In this document: positions 9,601 to 18,156 of the stretch, piece after piece
How positions within the stretch are numbered: position 1 is the stretch's first letter
Layout: each line of letters begins with the position of its first letter
DNA from: Acinetobacter amyesii
GTDB taxonomy: Bacteria; Pseudomonadota; Gammaproteobacteria; Pseudomonadales; Moraxellaceae
Direction: 5' to 3'
Assembly: GCF_002018365.1 (NCBI RefSeq)
Contig: NZ_MVKX01000004.1
Location: 124,001-188,000 of the forward strand
DNA: 64,000 bases
Notes under the pieces: model-generated
Database searches by the model: none
The model's input: only the letters and a program-made list of their open reading frames with translations
Told to the model about the DNA's origin: nothing
Program-made: the position numbers and the translations under genes

Positions 9601-10388
9601 ATGAAGTAGTAGGTGAAGCAGCAACTGACTTGTATGAACAAGCGCAGACCATGCTGAAAGATATTATTGACAACAAACGTTTTGATGCACGTGCGGTCTT
9701 TGGTATTTATCCTGCTGCCCGTTCCGGTGCGGACACGGTTCAAGTGTTTGATGAAACTGCGAAAACAGTAACCCATACTTTTGAGCATATCCGTCAGCAG
9801 TCTGACAAAGTAACGGGTAAACCAAACTTGTCATTGGCGGACTTTATTGCGCCTGCCGAAGCGAATGTTGATGACTACTTGGGCGGTTTCACTGTATCTA
9901 TCTTTGGTGCAGAAGAAATGGCAAATGAGTACAAAGCCAAAGGCGATGACTACTCTGCAATTCTTGCGCAATCTTTAGGTGACCGTTTTGCGGAAGCTTT
10001 TGCGGAACATTTGCATGAGCGCATTCGTAAAGAGTTCTGGGGCAACCAAGCATCTGAAACGTTAAGCAATGAAGAATTGATTAAAGAGAAGTATGTCGGC
10101 ATCCGTCCGGCACCGGGCTACCCTGCGTGCCCTGAGCATTCTGAAAAAGCGCCACTGTTTGACTGGTTAGGTTCTACTGACAAGATTGGTACACAGTTGA
10201 CGACGAGCTTTGCAATGTGGCCACCTTCATCTGTCAGCGGTTTCTATTATGCTAACCCTGAAAGCCAATACTTTAACGTGGGTAAAATCGCAGGCGATCA
10301 GCTTGAGGATTATGCGAAGCGTAAGGGCTGGACGTTGGATGAAGCGAAGCGTTGGTTAGCGCCTAATTTGGATGATTCGGTTCAATAA
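6696..10388 (+). CDS. metH: Cobalamin-dependent methionine synthase MetH
   Basis: Transfers the methyl group of 5-methyltetrahydrofolate to homocysteine through methylcobalamin, the last step of methionine synthesis. All four modules are present in 1230 residues (E. coli about 1227). The homocysteine domain has [10 protein letters not shown] at the start and zinc ligands in GFNCALGA and [11 protein letters not shown]. The pterin domain begins [16 protein letters not shown]. The cobalamin domain has [12 protein letters not shown], with the cobalt-ligating His near residue 760. The C-terminal reactivation domain includes [15 protein letters not shown]. The frame extends upstream to 6660, but ATG 6696 has GGGGTTATTT before it and gives the family N-terminus ([20 protein letters not shown]). 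Single gene with a terminator. Confidence 0.98.
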   Translation: MSTLATLKELLAQRILIIDGAMGTMIQRHKLEEADYRGERFADWASDLKGNNDLLVLTQPQIIQGIHEAYLDAGADIIETNSFNGTKVSMSDYHMEDLVSEINREAARIAKAACEKYSTPDKPRFVAGVLGPTSRTCSISPNVNDPAFRNITFDELKENYIQAAHALIEGGADILLIETVFDTLNCKAAIFAVKEVFNQLGYELPLMISGTITDASGRTLTGQTAEAFWNSVRHGDLLSIGFNCALGADAMRPHVKTISDVADTFVSAHPNAGLPNAFGGYDETPEQTAAFIKEFAESGLINITGGCCGTTPDHIRAIANAVKDIAPRQVPETKPACRLSGLEPFNITEDSLFVNVGERTNVTGSKKFLRLIREENFAEALDVAQQQVEAGAQIIDINMDEGMLDSEGAMVHFLNLVASEPEISRVPIMIDSSKWDIIEAGLKCVQGKAVVNSISLKEGYDEFVHKARLCRQYGAAVIVMAFDENGQADTAARKKEICKRSYDVLVNEVGFPAEDIIFDPNVFAVATGIEEHNNYAVDFIEATGWIKQNLPHAMISGGVSNVSFSFRGNEPVREAIHSVFLYHAIKQGMTMGIVNAGQMAIYDDIDAELKAAVEDVILNQNQGESQHDATEKLLEVAEKYRGQGAAQKQVENLEWRELPVEKRLEHALVKGITTFIDEDTEEARLKSARPLDVIEGPLMDGMNVVGDLFGSGKMFLPQVVKSARVMKQAVAWLNPFIEAEKSGGQSKGKVLMATVKGDVHDIGKNIVGVVLGCNGYDIIDLGVMVPCEKILQTAIDEKIDIIGLSGLITPSLDEMVFVAKEMQRKGFNVPLMIGGATTSKAHTAVKIDPQYSNDAVIYVADASRAVGVATTLLSKEMKPKFVAETRAEYEKVRERIANKQPKAAKLTYAESVENGLKIDFAANAPVKPNFIGTQTLTNYSLETLVEYFDWTPFFISWSLAGKFPAILTDEVVGEAATDLYEQAQTMLKDIIDNKRFDARAVFGIYPAARSGADTVQVFDETAKTVTHTFEHIRQQSDKVTGKPNLSLADFIAPAEANVDDYLGGFTVSIFGAEEMANEYKAKGDDYSAILAQSLGDRFAEAFAEHLHERIRKEFWGNQASETLSNEELIKEKYVGIRPAPGYPACPEHSEKAPLFDWLGSTDKIGTQLTTSFAMWPPSSVSGFYYANPESQYFNVGKIAGDQLEDYAKRKGWTLDEAKRWLAPNLDDSVQ

Positions 10389-10396
10389 TTAGTTTG

Positions 10397-10426
10397 AAAA
10401 AATCCCCTCGAATGAGGGGATTTTTT
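10397..10426 (+). terminator. Intrinsic terminator of metH
   Basis: AAATCCCCTC/GAGGGGATTT with a GAAT loop and T tail, nine bases after the metH stop. Confidence 0.9.
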
Positions 10427-10471
10427 ATTTATAATCAAAAATCTTAAAAACACATAAACGAATTTTATAAA

Positions 10472-10828
10472 ATGAAAAAAATATTCTTACTTTTAGTTTT
10501 ACCTTTTATTTCATCTTTTGCTTTTGCAGAGTGTAAGACAAGTAATGTTTATGATGAAATTGCCTGTTATGAAAAAGAATTAAAATCTAATAAAACCAAG
10601 CTCAACCAAACTTATCAAAAGCTCTATAACACTATGGATGGTGAAGGTCAGAAAATTTTAGAAACCTCTCAAAAGAATTGGTTGTTATATAAAAATAGTC
10701 ATTGTGATGAACTCGTATCTTATCTATCTAGTAGTGTACAAGGTGCGGGATCTAAGCTAATCAATCTATCATGTAATGCCGATCTTATTGATCAGAGAAT
10801 CAAACAATTAAATCAGATAGAAAAATAG
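10472..10828 (+). CDS. Periplasmic LprI-like (DUF1311) protein
   Basis: A 118-residue protein with a clear signal peptide (MKKIFLLLVLPFISSFAFA, cut before ECKTS). The mature part has the DUF1311 layout: a Cys near the new N-terminus, NVYDEIACYEKELKSNKTKLNQTYQKLYNTM, and a Trp-containing helix SQKNWLLYKNSHCDE, with four Cys residues likely paired in disulphides. LprI in Mycobacterium inhibits lysozyme, and similar proteins in Gram-negatives are thought to act in the periplasm. The function here is by family only. It follows the metH terminator, so it should have its own promoter, which I could not place. Confidence 0.8.
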   Translation: MKKIFLLLVLPFISSFAFAECKTSNVYDEIACYEKELKSNKTKLNQTYQKLYNTMDGEGQKILETSQKNWLLYKNSHCDELVSYLSSSVQGAGSKLINLSCNADLIDQRIKQLNQIEK

Positions 10829-10898
10829 ACACCCCCCTACCTTTAGCCTTTAAAAATAAATGAACTTTTTTAATTTTGTGAATAGTTGGTAGCTCGAA

Positions 10899-11363
10899 AT
10901 GATAATGGAAATAAGCTTTGGTATTGTTTGTTTAGTCGGATCCATTTTTGTATGGAAATACACACATTCACTAATCTGGATTATCATTTTTATGTCATGC
11001 TTTGCACACATCGGCTCACTTATTATTGATCATTTTCGCATGCAAAAAATTAATGATGCCATGCAATCAAAACATAAAGTCAAAATATGCGGCACATATA
11101 CAGGTCATTCAACAATTCTGCGAGGAAGTCATCGCAATTCATGGCAACAAATTATTTTTCATTTCAAAATGTTAGATGATAAAAATCTTAGTTTCCCTGA
11201 ATCAGATCAAATTTCTATGACTGGAAACCATTTTGAATATTTGGAAAATCCACCTCAATCAGTTTGTTTAACCTACGCAGAAAATTATTCAGATAGATTT
11301 GGTTATTATATTTTGACTGATATCCATTTCAACAAAAAAATAATCACACCTAGAAAACAATAG
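10899..11363 (+). CDS. Hypothetical membrane-anchored protein (154 residues)
   Basis: Residues 4-20 and about 25-45 form two hydrophobic segments (ISFGIVCLVGSIFVWKY and IWIIIFMSCFAHIGSLII), followed by a soluble C-terminal domain of about 105 residues with beta-strand character (KVKICGTYTGHSTILRG, WQQIIFHFKMLDD). This two-helix plus soluble layout recalls DUF3592-type proteins, but I see no diagnostic motif. Two in-frame starts lie close together (MIM); no good ribosome site. AT-rich compared with metH. Function unknown. Confidence 0.65.
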   Translation: MIMEISFGIVCLVGSIFVWKYTHSLIWIIIFMSCFAHIGSLIIDHFRMQKINDAMQSKHKVKICGTYTGHSTILRGSHRNSWQQIIFHFKMLDDKNLSFPESDQISMTGNHFEYLENPPQSVCLTYAENYSDRFGYYILTDIHFNKKIITPRKQ

Positions 11364-11516
11364 ACATGTCATAAAGACTAAGAATCTCCCTAAAATGAGA
11401 TGTATTGGGAATCCTTTATAGGTAATTTCAAACATTGCTGAAATACCACTCTGTAGTGGTCAACAAATATTGGACACTGTTTAATATCTTTAGCCCCTCG
11501 AAGCAATTCATCTCAT

Positions 11517-11645
11517 TCCATAGGGAGAGGGAGCTTTCAGTACGAATTAGATATCCGCATAAATTTAATAATGGATATTCCCTCTCCTGAGCAAATTTTA
11601 AAGCACTGCTTTAAAATGAAGCGCAAGTGAGGGTTAGGGAGAGGT
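11517..11645. repeat. Intergenic repeat, copy A
   Basis: Begins with CATAGGGAGAGGGAGCT, passes through an AT-rich middle ending AATGGATATTCCCTCTCCTGAG, then AGCACTGCTTTAAAAT and GTGAGGGTTAGGGAGAGGTC. The G-rich and C-rich blocks are complementary, so the unit can fold. It is clearly related to copies at 11991-12140 and 54484-54727. Confidence 0.8.
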
Positions 11646-11713
11646 CAATCAAATAAAGTCTGTTTTAAACATTTAAGAAAGTTCCATTGATATTCTACTT
11701 TTTTTAATATCTT

Positions 11714-11809
11714 AATCCCTCCTAGCCTCCCTTTAAAAAGGGAGGGACTGTCACGTAATTCAATTGCTTCGCGAAAGTCCCCTTTGAAAAAGGGGGATTT
11801 AGGGGGATT
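11714..11809. repeat. Second intergenic repeat type (CCCTTT-AAA-AGGG hairpins)
   Basis: Two hairpins in a row: CCTCCCTTTAAAAAGGGAGG and, after GCTTCGCGAAAG, CCCCTTTGAAAAAGGGG followed by GATTTAGGGGGATT. A similar block is found inside the repeat patch at 54.6 kb. The final GGGGGATT supplies the stop codon of the adjoining DUF559 fragment on the minus strand. Confidence 0.75.
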
Positions 11810-11999
11810 CTTTATCACAGCAATGATAAATCGCTTCCACTACTCCATCAATCTCATTCATCACCAGCCCATTATCAAATCTCAGCACCTTTAACCCAAG
11901 ATGAGCCAAAGCTTCATCCCTCACCCGATCCGCTTCTAACCCTTCATCTGTATAGTGCTGACTACCATCGCACTCTATGACCAAATTTATAACCCTCAC
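11799..11999 (-). pseudogene. DUF559 (Vsr-like endonuclease fold) fragment, N-terminus lost
   Basis: The 66-codon frame reads LVIECDGSQHY then EADRVRDEALAHLGLKVLRFDN, the C-terminal half of DUF559 proteins: the E-x-D-G-x-Q/H catalytic strand and the following helix-strand. Full-length family members are about 110-130 residues, with an N-terminal half ending in a conserved VDFYC strand, which is missing here. Upstream of the IECDG strand the frame runs directly into repeat copy B, and its stop codon comes from the second repeat type on the other side. It is therefore a remnant boxed in by repeats, probably not functional. Confidence 0.75.
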
Positions 12000-12140
12000 C
12001 CCAACCCTCTCCCATAGGGAGAGGGAGCTATCATTACAAATCTAATTTCATTATTAGTTTACAAATGGATGTTCCCTCTCCTGAGCGAGTCTTAAGCACT
12101 GCTTTAAGATGAAGTGCAAATGAGAGTTAGGGAGAAATAA
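11991..12140. repeat. Intergenic repeat, copy B
   Basis: CCCTCACCCCAACCCTCTCCC, CATAGGGAGAGGGAGCT, an AT-rich middle, AATGGATGTTCCCTCTCCTGAG, GCACTGCTTTAAGATGAAGTG, then GAGTTAGGGAGA. Same order of blocks as copy A, with about three quarters of positions alike by eye. It ends a few bases before the stop codon of the GGDEF gene. Confidence 0.8.
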
Positions 12141-12145
12141 ATCAA

Positions 12146-13333
12146 TCATGCTAATACAGCAAACTGCACCTGATTCCGCCCATTTTCTTTCGATTTATAT
12201 AGAGCCTGATCCGCCAAACGCGTCACTTCATCCATGCTCATACCGTCTTGTGCAGTCGCAATACCAAAACTCGCAGTTACTTTCAAAACACTTTGATCTG
12301 GCAGAGTAATCTCCAATGCTTCAATAGCCTGACGACAGCGTTCCGCAATTTCTAAAGCCTTTGCCAAGTCCTGATCGGCTAGAACTAGAGAAAACTCTTC
12401 TCCACCAAAACGACCAACCTTATCTTGCTCACGAACTGCATGTCTGAGCACATGGGCAACTTGGCGCAATACTAAGTCACCCGCTTCATGTCCATAACTA
12501 TCATTAATTTTTTTAAAATGATCTAAATCCAAAAGAATCATCGAATATTTTTGGAAATTCTTTTGATGTCTTTTATTCAGAAATTCAGATAAATAACGAC
12601 GGTTGTACACTCCCGTTAAACCATCAATTCGGCTCAAAATTTCAATTTTCTGATCTCGATTACGCCACTGACGCAGCAATATTTCAAAAAATAATGCCGA
12701 AGTAATTAATATCGGTGAGTAAAGGATCAGCATACTTTTAAGCCAAAAACTATTGCTGTACAAATCACTTTGATTCAGCCGATCACTAAATAAAGGTGCA
12801 TAAGCCAATGTACCAATGGCAGTGAAATAACACATCGCCCCAAAAACCAAAGTCACAATCACCATAATGCTATAAATAACTTTGGGTTTATAAAATACAA
12901 AACCAATCAGCAAAATATTCAATATTCCGCCCATAGATGCAGGGCTATAAAGGCCAACACTTTTGGCTGAATACAGCAGCAGTAGCCCAAAAAATAGCGG
13001 AATAAACCACCCCATAAAATGACGAAACTTCGCATTTCCCTTAAATGCTAAAGCAAGCAAAAGTACAAAGGCGGTTAAAAATATCTGGCACCACGTGGTA
13101 AAAATACGCTCATCATGATAGCTCTGACTAAACCAAATTTGGTTTGCAGACTCGTAATTCACAACATACCAACCCAAATGCCCAAGCAAGATCAGCAGTG
13201 CAAATACAAGTAAAAGTATGCCCTTATTAAAATCTGGCCAGTAAATGAATACATCGTCTGTCTCAAATAAATGAAATTTCAAAGACTTAAAATTTTCACT
13301 TATTTTATTTTTTATTCTTAGCATTTTTCCCAT
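12146..13333 (-). CDS. Membrane-bound diguanylate cyclase (GGDEF)
   Basis: A 395-residue inner-membrane protein. Residues 38-220 hold about six hydrophobic segments forming an uncharacterised sensor region. The C-terminal GGDEF domain (residues about 232-395) starts with SRIDGLTGVYNRRYL, has the LLDLDHFKKINDSYGHEAGD metal-binding segment, and an active-site GGEEF at 310-314. A product-inhibition I-site RxxD (REQD, 301-304) lies exactly five residues before it. It should therefore make cyclic di-GMP and be feedback-inhibited. ATG 13333 or ATG 13324 could start it. Its 3' end touches repeat copy B. Confidence 0.92.
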   Translation of the reverse strand: MGKMLRIKNKISENFKSLKFHLFETDDVFIYWPDFNKGILLLVFALLILLGHLGWYVVNYESANQIWFSQSYHDERIFTTWCQIFLTAFVLLLALAFKGNAKFRHFMGWFIPLFFGLLLLYSAKSVGLYSPASMGGILNILLIGFVFYKPKVIYSIMVIVTLVFGAMCYFTAIGTLAYAPLFSDRLNQSDLYSNSFWLKSMLILYSPILITSALFFEILLRQWRNRDQKIEILSRIDGLTGVYNRRYLSEFLNKRHQKNFQKYSMILLDLDHFKKINDSYGHEAGDLVLRQVAHVLRHAVREQDKVGRFGGEEFSLVLADQDLAKALEIAERCRQAIEALEITLPDQSVLKVTASFGIATAQDGMSMDEVTRLADQALYKSKENGRNQVQFAVLA

Positions 13334-13662
13334 ATATATTTATAAATCAAAAAATTAAATAGTTTTCACAACTGACATCCTTTTATTCAGAGTTAAGGAT
13401 TCTTTTTCTTTATAGCACCATTAGCAATGTTGATCTGCAAAACTTTAGGCCTCTTTTTAACAAATTATTTAAGCCCCTTTTAACGTTGCAATTTTTTCCT
13501 ATCTAAAATGAGTAATCTTCATTTTTAGAAAGCCATTCAATATAAAAACTCAACCTTTAATCAAAAAATTGCTTTTTTACACTTTTATGTCAGCAAACAT
13601 TATGTTTTTCGATAATAATAAACTTTTTACATTCTCCCCTATAAATACAGATTGGTACATCC
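13334..13662. other. Intergenic region between divergent GGDEF and dihydroxyacetone kinase genes
   Basis: About 330 bp, very AT-rich, presumably carrying both promoters. I saw no convincing operator, RNA or small gene. Confidence 0.5.
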
Positions 13663-15393
13663 ATGAAAAAACTCATGAACGGTGCAGAAAACATCGTAAT
13701 TGAAATGTGCAAAGGTTTCGTTCTTGCACATCCTGAACTCGCATTTAACGAGTCACACAAAATCATTTCACGTAAAGAAAAACACAACAACGTGGCATTG
13801 ATCAGTGGCGGTGGTAGCGGTCACGAACCTGCCCATGCAGGTTTTGTCGGTACAGGCATGTTAGACGCTGCCGTATGTGGTGATGTGTTTGCATCTCCTT
13901 CACAAATTCAGGTCTATAAAGCCTTACAGCAAGTTGCGACTGACAAAGGCGTGCTGATGATTATCAAAAATTATTCTGGCGATATGATGAATTTCCAGAA
14001 TGGTGCAGCCCTTGCAACTGAAGACGGCATCAAAATTGACTATGTCAAAGTGGCAGATGACATAGCGGTTAAAGACAGCCTATATACAGTCGGTCGTCGC
14101 GGTGTTGCAGGCACAGTATTTGTACATAAGATTGCAGGTGCAGCGGCATCAAAAGGATTAGAACTTGCAGACGTAAAAGCGATTGCTCAAAAAGCTGCGG
14201 ACAACGTCATTAGCCTTGGTTTTGCTTATAGCTCTTGTACCGTTCCTGCCAAAGGCACGCCAACCTTCACATTGGCTGATGACGAAATGGAATATGGCGT
14301 CGGCATTCACGGTGAACCCGGCATCCGTCGTGAAAAAATCTTGCCTTCTAAAAAAATGGCACAGCGCATCGTAGATGATTTATTCCTCGACCGCCCAGAC
14401 ATGAAAGAAGTTGCGGTTTTGATCAATGGCTTTGGTAGCACTCCACTGCAAGAGTTGTATGTCTTTAACCATGACGTATGCGAACACCTTGCACGTAAAG
14501 GCATCAAAATTTACCGCACATTTGTCGGTAACTATATGACCAGTATCGACATGAATGGTGCATCAGTTTCATTACTTGCTGTCGATGATGAATTGAAAAC
14601 TTACCTCGATGCAGTAGCCAACACTCCTGCATTTAAAATGGATGGTTCAGCAGCACAGCCTTTAACTTTCGCAACTAGAGATGCTGCAACCGAAGCAGTG
14701 GTAAACACACAAGTTGAAACTCAGCCTGAACATGCGGTGATCAGCAATGAGCAATTCACCATCGAAAACATGCGCTATGTGGTCGATGTCATGTCTGCCT
14801 GCATCATTAGAAATGAAGTGCCATTCTGTGAACTAGACGCACATGCAGGTGACGGCGACTTCGGTATGAGCGTGGCGAAAGGCTTTAAGCAATTAAAACG
14901 TGAATGGCAAAGTCTGATTCAAGCGCAGCAGATGGATGAATTCATGCTGAACTGCTCAATGATCATTATGGAACACTGTGGCGGTGCATCAGGTCCAATC
15001 TGGGGTTCAGCATTCCGTGCAGCAGCGAAATCAATTCAAGGCAAATCAGTTTTAACTGTCGCTGATTTCGCAGAGATGCTGCAAGCAGCGGTCAAAGGCA
15101 TTCAAACTACAGGTGAACGTTCATTTGGACGTGGCGCAGTGGTAGGTGATAAAACCCTGATTGATGCTTTAGTGCCATGCGCAGATTCTTGGTCTGCCCA
15201 TACCGATAAATCGTTTAAAGAAAACTTTGTCCTTGGTGCAAAAGCGGCTGTTCAAGGTGCTGAAAAGACCAAAGAAATCGTGGCGCGTATGGGACGTGCG
15301 GGAACTGTGGGCGACCGCAGTCTTGGCTATCCAGATGCAGGCGCACATGGTTTAGGCGTAATCTTTACGGATATTGCAGAACATATTAAATAA
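13663..15393 (+). CDS. Dihydroxyacetone (glycerone) kinase, fused DhaK-DhaL type
   Basis: A 576-residue ATP-dependent kinase. DhaK-like DAK1 domain (residues 1 to about 335): GGGSGHEPAHAGFVGTGM binds the substrate phosphate side, and GVGIHGEPG carries His216, which forms the covalent hemiaminal with dihydroxyacetone. DhaL-like DAK2 domain (residues about 365-576): DAHAGDGDFGMSVAKGF with the Mg-binding Asp cluster, GGASGPIWGSAF, and GRAGTVGDRSLGYPDAGA. The fusion corresponds to the Citrobacter/yeast ATP-using type and not the PTS-dependent DhaKLM system of E. coli, and no DhaM is nearby. It feeds dihydroxyacetone into glycolysis as DHAP. Single gene with a terminator. Confidence 0.94.
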   Translation: MKKLMNGAENIVIEMCKGFVLAHPELAFNESHKIISRKEKHNNVALISGGGSGHEPAHAGFVGTGMLDAAVCGDVFASPSQIQVYKALQQVATDKGVLMIIKNYSGDMMNFQNGAALATEDGIKIDYVKVADDIAVKDSLYTVGRRGVAGTVFVHKIAGAAASKGLELADVKAIAQKAADNVISLGFAYSSCTVPAKGTPTFTLADDEMEYGVGIHGEPGIRREKILPSKKMAQRIVDDLFLDRPDMKEVAVLINGFGSTPLQELYVFNHDVCEHLARKGIKIYRTFVGNYMTSIDMNGASVSLLAVDDELKTYLDAVANTPAFKMDGSAAQPLTFATRDAATEAVVNTQVETQPEHAVISNEQFTIENMRYVVDVMSACIIRNEVPFCELDAHAGDGDFGMSVAKGFKQLKREWQSLIQAQQMDEFMLNCSMIIMEHCGGASGPIWGSAFRAAAKSIQGKSVLTVADFAEMLQAAVKGIQTTGERSFGRGAVVGDKTLIDALVPCADSWSAHTDKSFKENFVLGAKAAVQGAEKTKEIVARMGRAGTVGDRSLGYPDAGAHGLGVIFTDIAEHIK

Positions 15394-15424
15394 CTAAACG
15401 TTTTAAAAATTGCCATAACACATC

Positions 15425-15452
15425 AAAAGCATCGATTCGTCGGTGCTTTTTT
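15425..15452 (+). terminator. Intrinsic terminator of the dihydroxyacetone kinase gene
   Basis: AAAAGCATCGA/TCGGTGCTTTT (one G-T pair) with a TTCG tetraloop and T tail. Confidence 0.85.
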
Positions 15453-15615
15453 ATGACTATTTAAAAGCACTTTTTTTCATCAAATATCTCATGCATACAA
15501 TACCTTTAGCATGAAATCCATTTTCAAATAATGCTTAAAAATTAACACAATTGAGCTGCTTTATCGCCTAGCGCTTTGCTAAGCTAAAACATATAACGAT
15601 AAAAAAGGATGAGAC

Positions 15616-16293
15616 ATGGATTTCACCCAAATATTCATCCATGACACCACATGGACTTTTGCTGCCGAAGTGATTTTGCGTAGCGTCATTATGTTCGTTT
15701 TAATCATCGTATTCTTACGCCTAACAGGCAAACGCGGCGTGCGTCAGTTATCCATCTTTGAAGTCGCGATACTCCTTGCTTTGGGTTCTATTGCAGGCGA
15801 CCCGATGTTTGAGGAGGAGCTCCCCCTCTTGCAAGCGCTCATTGTGATGACGGTGGTGATTGGTTTATACCGCGTAATCACTTGGCTAATGATGAAATAC
15901 CAACCCTTTGAAGATTTAATTGAAGGCAAAGCCCTCTACATTGTGGAAGATGGTGAGTTGGTTTTAGAAAAGATTAAACAAGGTAAAATGTCACATGATG
16001 AATTCTTCTCTGAAATGCGTCAGCAAAATGTGGAGCATCTTGGACAAGTTCGAGTTGGCTTATTAGAAAGTGATGGCAAATTTAGTATTTTGTTTTATCC
16101 ACCAGAGCAGGTACGTTATGGACTGCCGCTATTTCCGAAACCCTATAAAGCGGTTCGCGATATCAAAATGCATCATTTGTATGCCTGTACACATTGTGGC
16201 AAAACCATGTACATTCACGGTGCTCAGGATGCCTGCCCGCGCTGTGGATGTTGTGACTGGGCTGAAGCGATTAATACACAGCGTTTAGCTTAA
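15616..16293 (+). CDS. DUF421 membrane protein with C-terminal zinc ribbon
   Basis: A 225-residue protein of the YcaP/YetF family: three membrane helices (residues about 15-90) with the family hallmark FLRLTGKRGVRQLSIFEVAILLALGSIAGDPMF, then the cytosolic YetF-type domain (residues about 95-185). After that comes an extra segment, LYACTHCGKTMYIHGAQDACPRCGCCDWAEA, with CxxC and CPRCGC pairs that look like a zinc ribbon or rubredoxin knuckle, which I do not associate with the family's usual end. The biological role of DUF421 proteins is not established. An AAAAAAGGATGAGAC ribosome site precedes the ATG. No operon partner. Confidence 0.88.
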   Translation: MDFTQIFIHDTTWTFAAEVILRSVIMFVLIIVFLRLTGKRGVRQLSIFEVAILLALGSIAGDPMFEEELPLLQALIVMTVVIGLYRVITWLMMKYQPFEDLIEGKALYIVEDGELVLEKIKQGKMSHDEFFSEMRQQNVEHLGQVRVGLLESDGKFSILFYPPEQVRYGLPLFPKPYKAVRDIKMHHLYACTHCGKTMYIHGAQDACPRCGCCDWAEAINTQRLA

Positions 16294-16892
16294 GCATTCA
16301 AGGCTTAAACTTAAAATTCTGTGCCTCTTCAATTAAACACGTCATCAAATACAGTCAGACCCAACGACCATCACCTCAAACCCACCCTTGCATGTTTATT
16401 TCGCCATCTAAAAGTGCAGCAGCAGAGATTTCATGGGTTAATATCTGTGCATCATTTCAGTTCAGGCAAGACATCAAGCTTTCAACTTTTAATGACCACA
16501 AGATGCTCAGACAGACTCCCAAAATGTATCATTCGTCAATTTTAAGTTTCATTCTCGCACTAACATCTATCAATCAGATAAAAATACAAAATAATGGATT
16601 GCCCTGAATTAACTCAGAAATGGCGCTATTTATTATTCATTTGTTAAACAAATTCAAAAAACATAGTTTTTCACTTAATAATCATTCATTTAATTTTCTC
16701 ATTGCAAAACATCATTGCACCATTTTAGTGCATTATTATCACACTCATGCAAGTCTTTGCTTTATATCGAGTCTTCTACATTTTTTAGTTTTTTTAATCA
16801 AAATTTCCCTCTCTCACTCCTCTTTTCGAAATTATTCCGCTCGATATACTGAACTTCTTTTCGTGAACTAGCGCACTAAACTGGAACACCTT
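16294..16892. other. Long leader region upstream of the ammonium transporter
   Basis: About 600 bp without a convincing gene. Short frames of 70-83 codons exist, but they have no ribosome sites and odd compositions. The one strong signal is the NtrC-type palindrome at 16716-16732. A possible -10 (TATACT, 16845-16850) lies 43 bp before the transporter start. Confidence 0.5.
16716..16732. promoter_or_regulatory. NtrC-type binding site upstream of amt
   Basis: TGCACCATTTTAGTGCA matches the 17-bp NtrC consensus (TGCAC-N7-GTGCA) with perfect outer half-sites. It lies about 160 bp before an ammonium transporter, the classic NtrC target. Only one copy was noticed. Confidence 0.65.
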
Positions 16893-18080
16893 ATGCAAAA
16901 TATAGATCTCCTCTTTCTCCTTCTTGGTGCAGTCTTGGTTCTTGCCATGCATGCTGGCTTTGCATTTTTAGAATTAGGTACAGTACGACATAAAAATCAG
17001 GTCAATGCGCTGAGTAAAATTTTGACTGACTTTTCTATTTCCGCAATTGCATACTTTTTTGTGGGTTATTACATCTCTTATGGTCAGCACTTTTTCCATA
17101 TTGGGGACACTTTAGCAGCCGATCACGGCTACAACTTAATGCGTTGTTTCTTCCTGCTGACTTTTGCCGCAGCCATTCCAGCGATTATTTCAGGTGGTAT
17201 TGCTGAACGTGCAAAAATGCGGACTCAAGCGATTGCCACATTATTATTGGTCGCTTTGGTCTATCCATTTTTTGAAGGCATGGCGTGGAATGGTAATTTT
17301 GGGCTACAAGCATGGTTAGAACGCACATTTGGCGCAGCCTTTCATGACTTTGCAGGTTCGGTCGTGGTACATGCCATGGGCGGTTGGATTGCTTTAGCTG
17401 CAGTACTTTTACTTGGCGCACGTCATGGACGCTATAAAAAAGACGGTCGTATCAGTGCGCACCCGCCTTCAAGTATTCCATTCCTTGCCTTGGGCTCTTG
17501 GATTTTAATCGTCGGTTGGTTCGGCTTTAACGTGATGAGTGCGCAACGTTTGGATGCCATTTCAGGACTGGTTGCGATTAACTCTCTCATGGCAATGGTG
17601 GGCGGTACGCTTGCAGCAAACTTTATGGGCAAAAATGACCCCGGTTTCTTACATAATGGTCCCTTAGCAGGTTTGGTAGCGATCTGTGCTGGTTCAGATG
17701 TAGTCCATCCTGTCGGTGCGTTAATTATCGGCGCTATCGCAGGTCTGATCTTTGTCAAACTATTCACTTACACTCAAAACAAACTCAAAGTCGATGATGT
17801 ACTTGGCGTATGGCCACTACACGGTGTCTGTGGTGCTTTCGGTGGTATTGCGGTGGGCATTTTTGGACAAAAATGGTTGGGCGGTTTAGGCGGTATTTCA
17901 ATGATCTCTCAATGTATCGGCACGCTACTCGCAATCTTGATTGCATTGGCTGGTGGTTTCATCGTTTATGGTCTACTCAAAGTCACAATGGGTATTCGCC
18001 TAGATCAAGAAGAAGAATTCCGTGGTGCAGACTTAAGTATTCACCGTATTTCAGCAAACTCTGAAGAAAACATGTTCTAA
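16893..18080 (+). CDS. Ammonium transporter, Amt family
   Basis: Inner-membrane ammonium channel of 395 residues and 11 hydrophobic segments. The family pattern is clear: AGFAFLELGTVRHKN in helix 1, and the twin pore histidines at His160 (SVVVHAMGGW) and His310 (WPLHGVCGAFGG). There is no cleavable signal peptide; the protein starts MQNIDLLFLLLGAVL. E. coli AmtB is about 428 residues, so this is a short member with a short cytosolic tail. No glnK precedes it, unlike the usual glnK-amtB pair, so PII control would have to be by a GlnB/GlnK encoded elsewhere. An NtrC-type site upstream suggests nitrogen control. GGAACACCTT may be the ribosome site. Confidence 0.94.
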   Translation: MQNIDLLFLLLGAVLVLAMHAGFAFLELGTVRHKNQVNALSKILTDFSISAIAYFFVGYYISYGQHFFHIGDTLAADHGYNLMRCFFLLTFAAAIPAIISGGIAERAKMRTQAIATLLLVALVYPFFEGMAWNGNFGLQAWLERTFGAAFHDFAGSVVVHAMGGWIALAAVLLLGARHGRYKKDGRISAHPPSSIPFLALGSWILIVGWFGFNVMSAQRLDAISGLVAINSLMAMVGGTLAANFMGKNDPGFLHNGPLAGLVAICAGSDVVHPVGALIIGAIAGLIFVKLFTYTQNKLKVDDVLGVWPLHGVCGAFGGIAVGIFGQKWLGGLGGISMISQCIGTLLAILIALAGGFIVYGLLKVTMGIRLDQEEEFRGADLSIHRISANSEENMF

Positions 18081-18092
18081 ATAACACAATCT

Positions 18093-18118
18093 AAAGCGGC
18101 ATTTATGCCGCTTTTTTT
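18093..18118 (+). terminator. Intrinsic terminator of amt
   Basis: AAAGCGGCA/TGCCGCTTT with TTTA loop and seven T residues. Confidence 0.9.
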
Positions 18119-18156
18119 AGCCCTGAAATTCGCTCACAGCTTGAGTTTAAATCAAC

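Noticed and set aside
16620..16871. Frame of 83 codons upstream of amt
   Set aside because: No ribosome site, composition dominated by His, Ser, Leu and Phe as expected from AT-rich non-coding DNA, and it covers the NtrC-type site.
16881..16897. Sigma-54 promoter TGGAACACCTTATGCA for amt
   Set aside because: Its -12 element is the start codon itself; transcription would start inside the first membrane helix. Probably a chance match, though recorded as a puzzle with the NtrC site.
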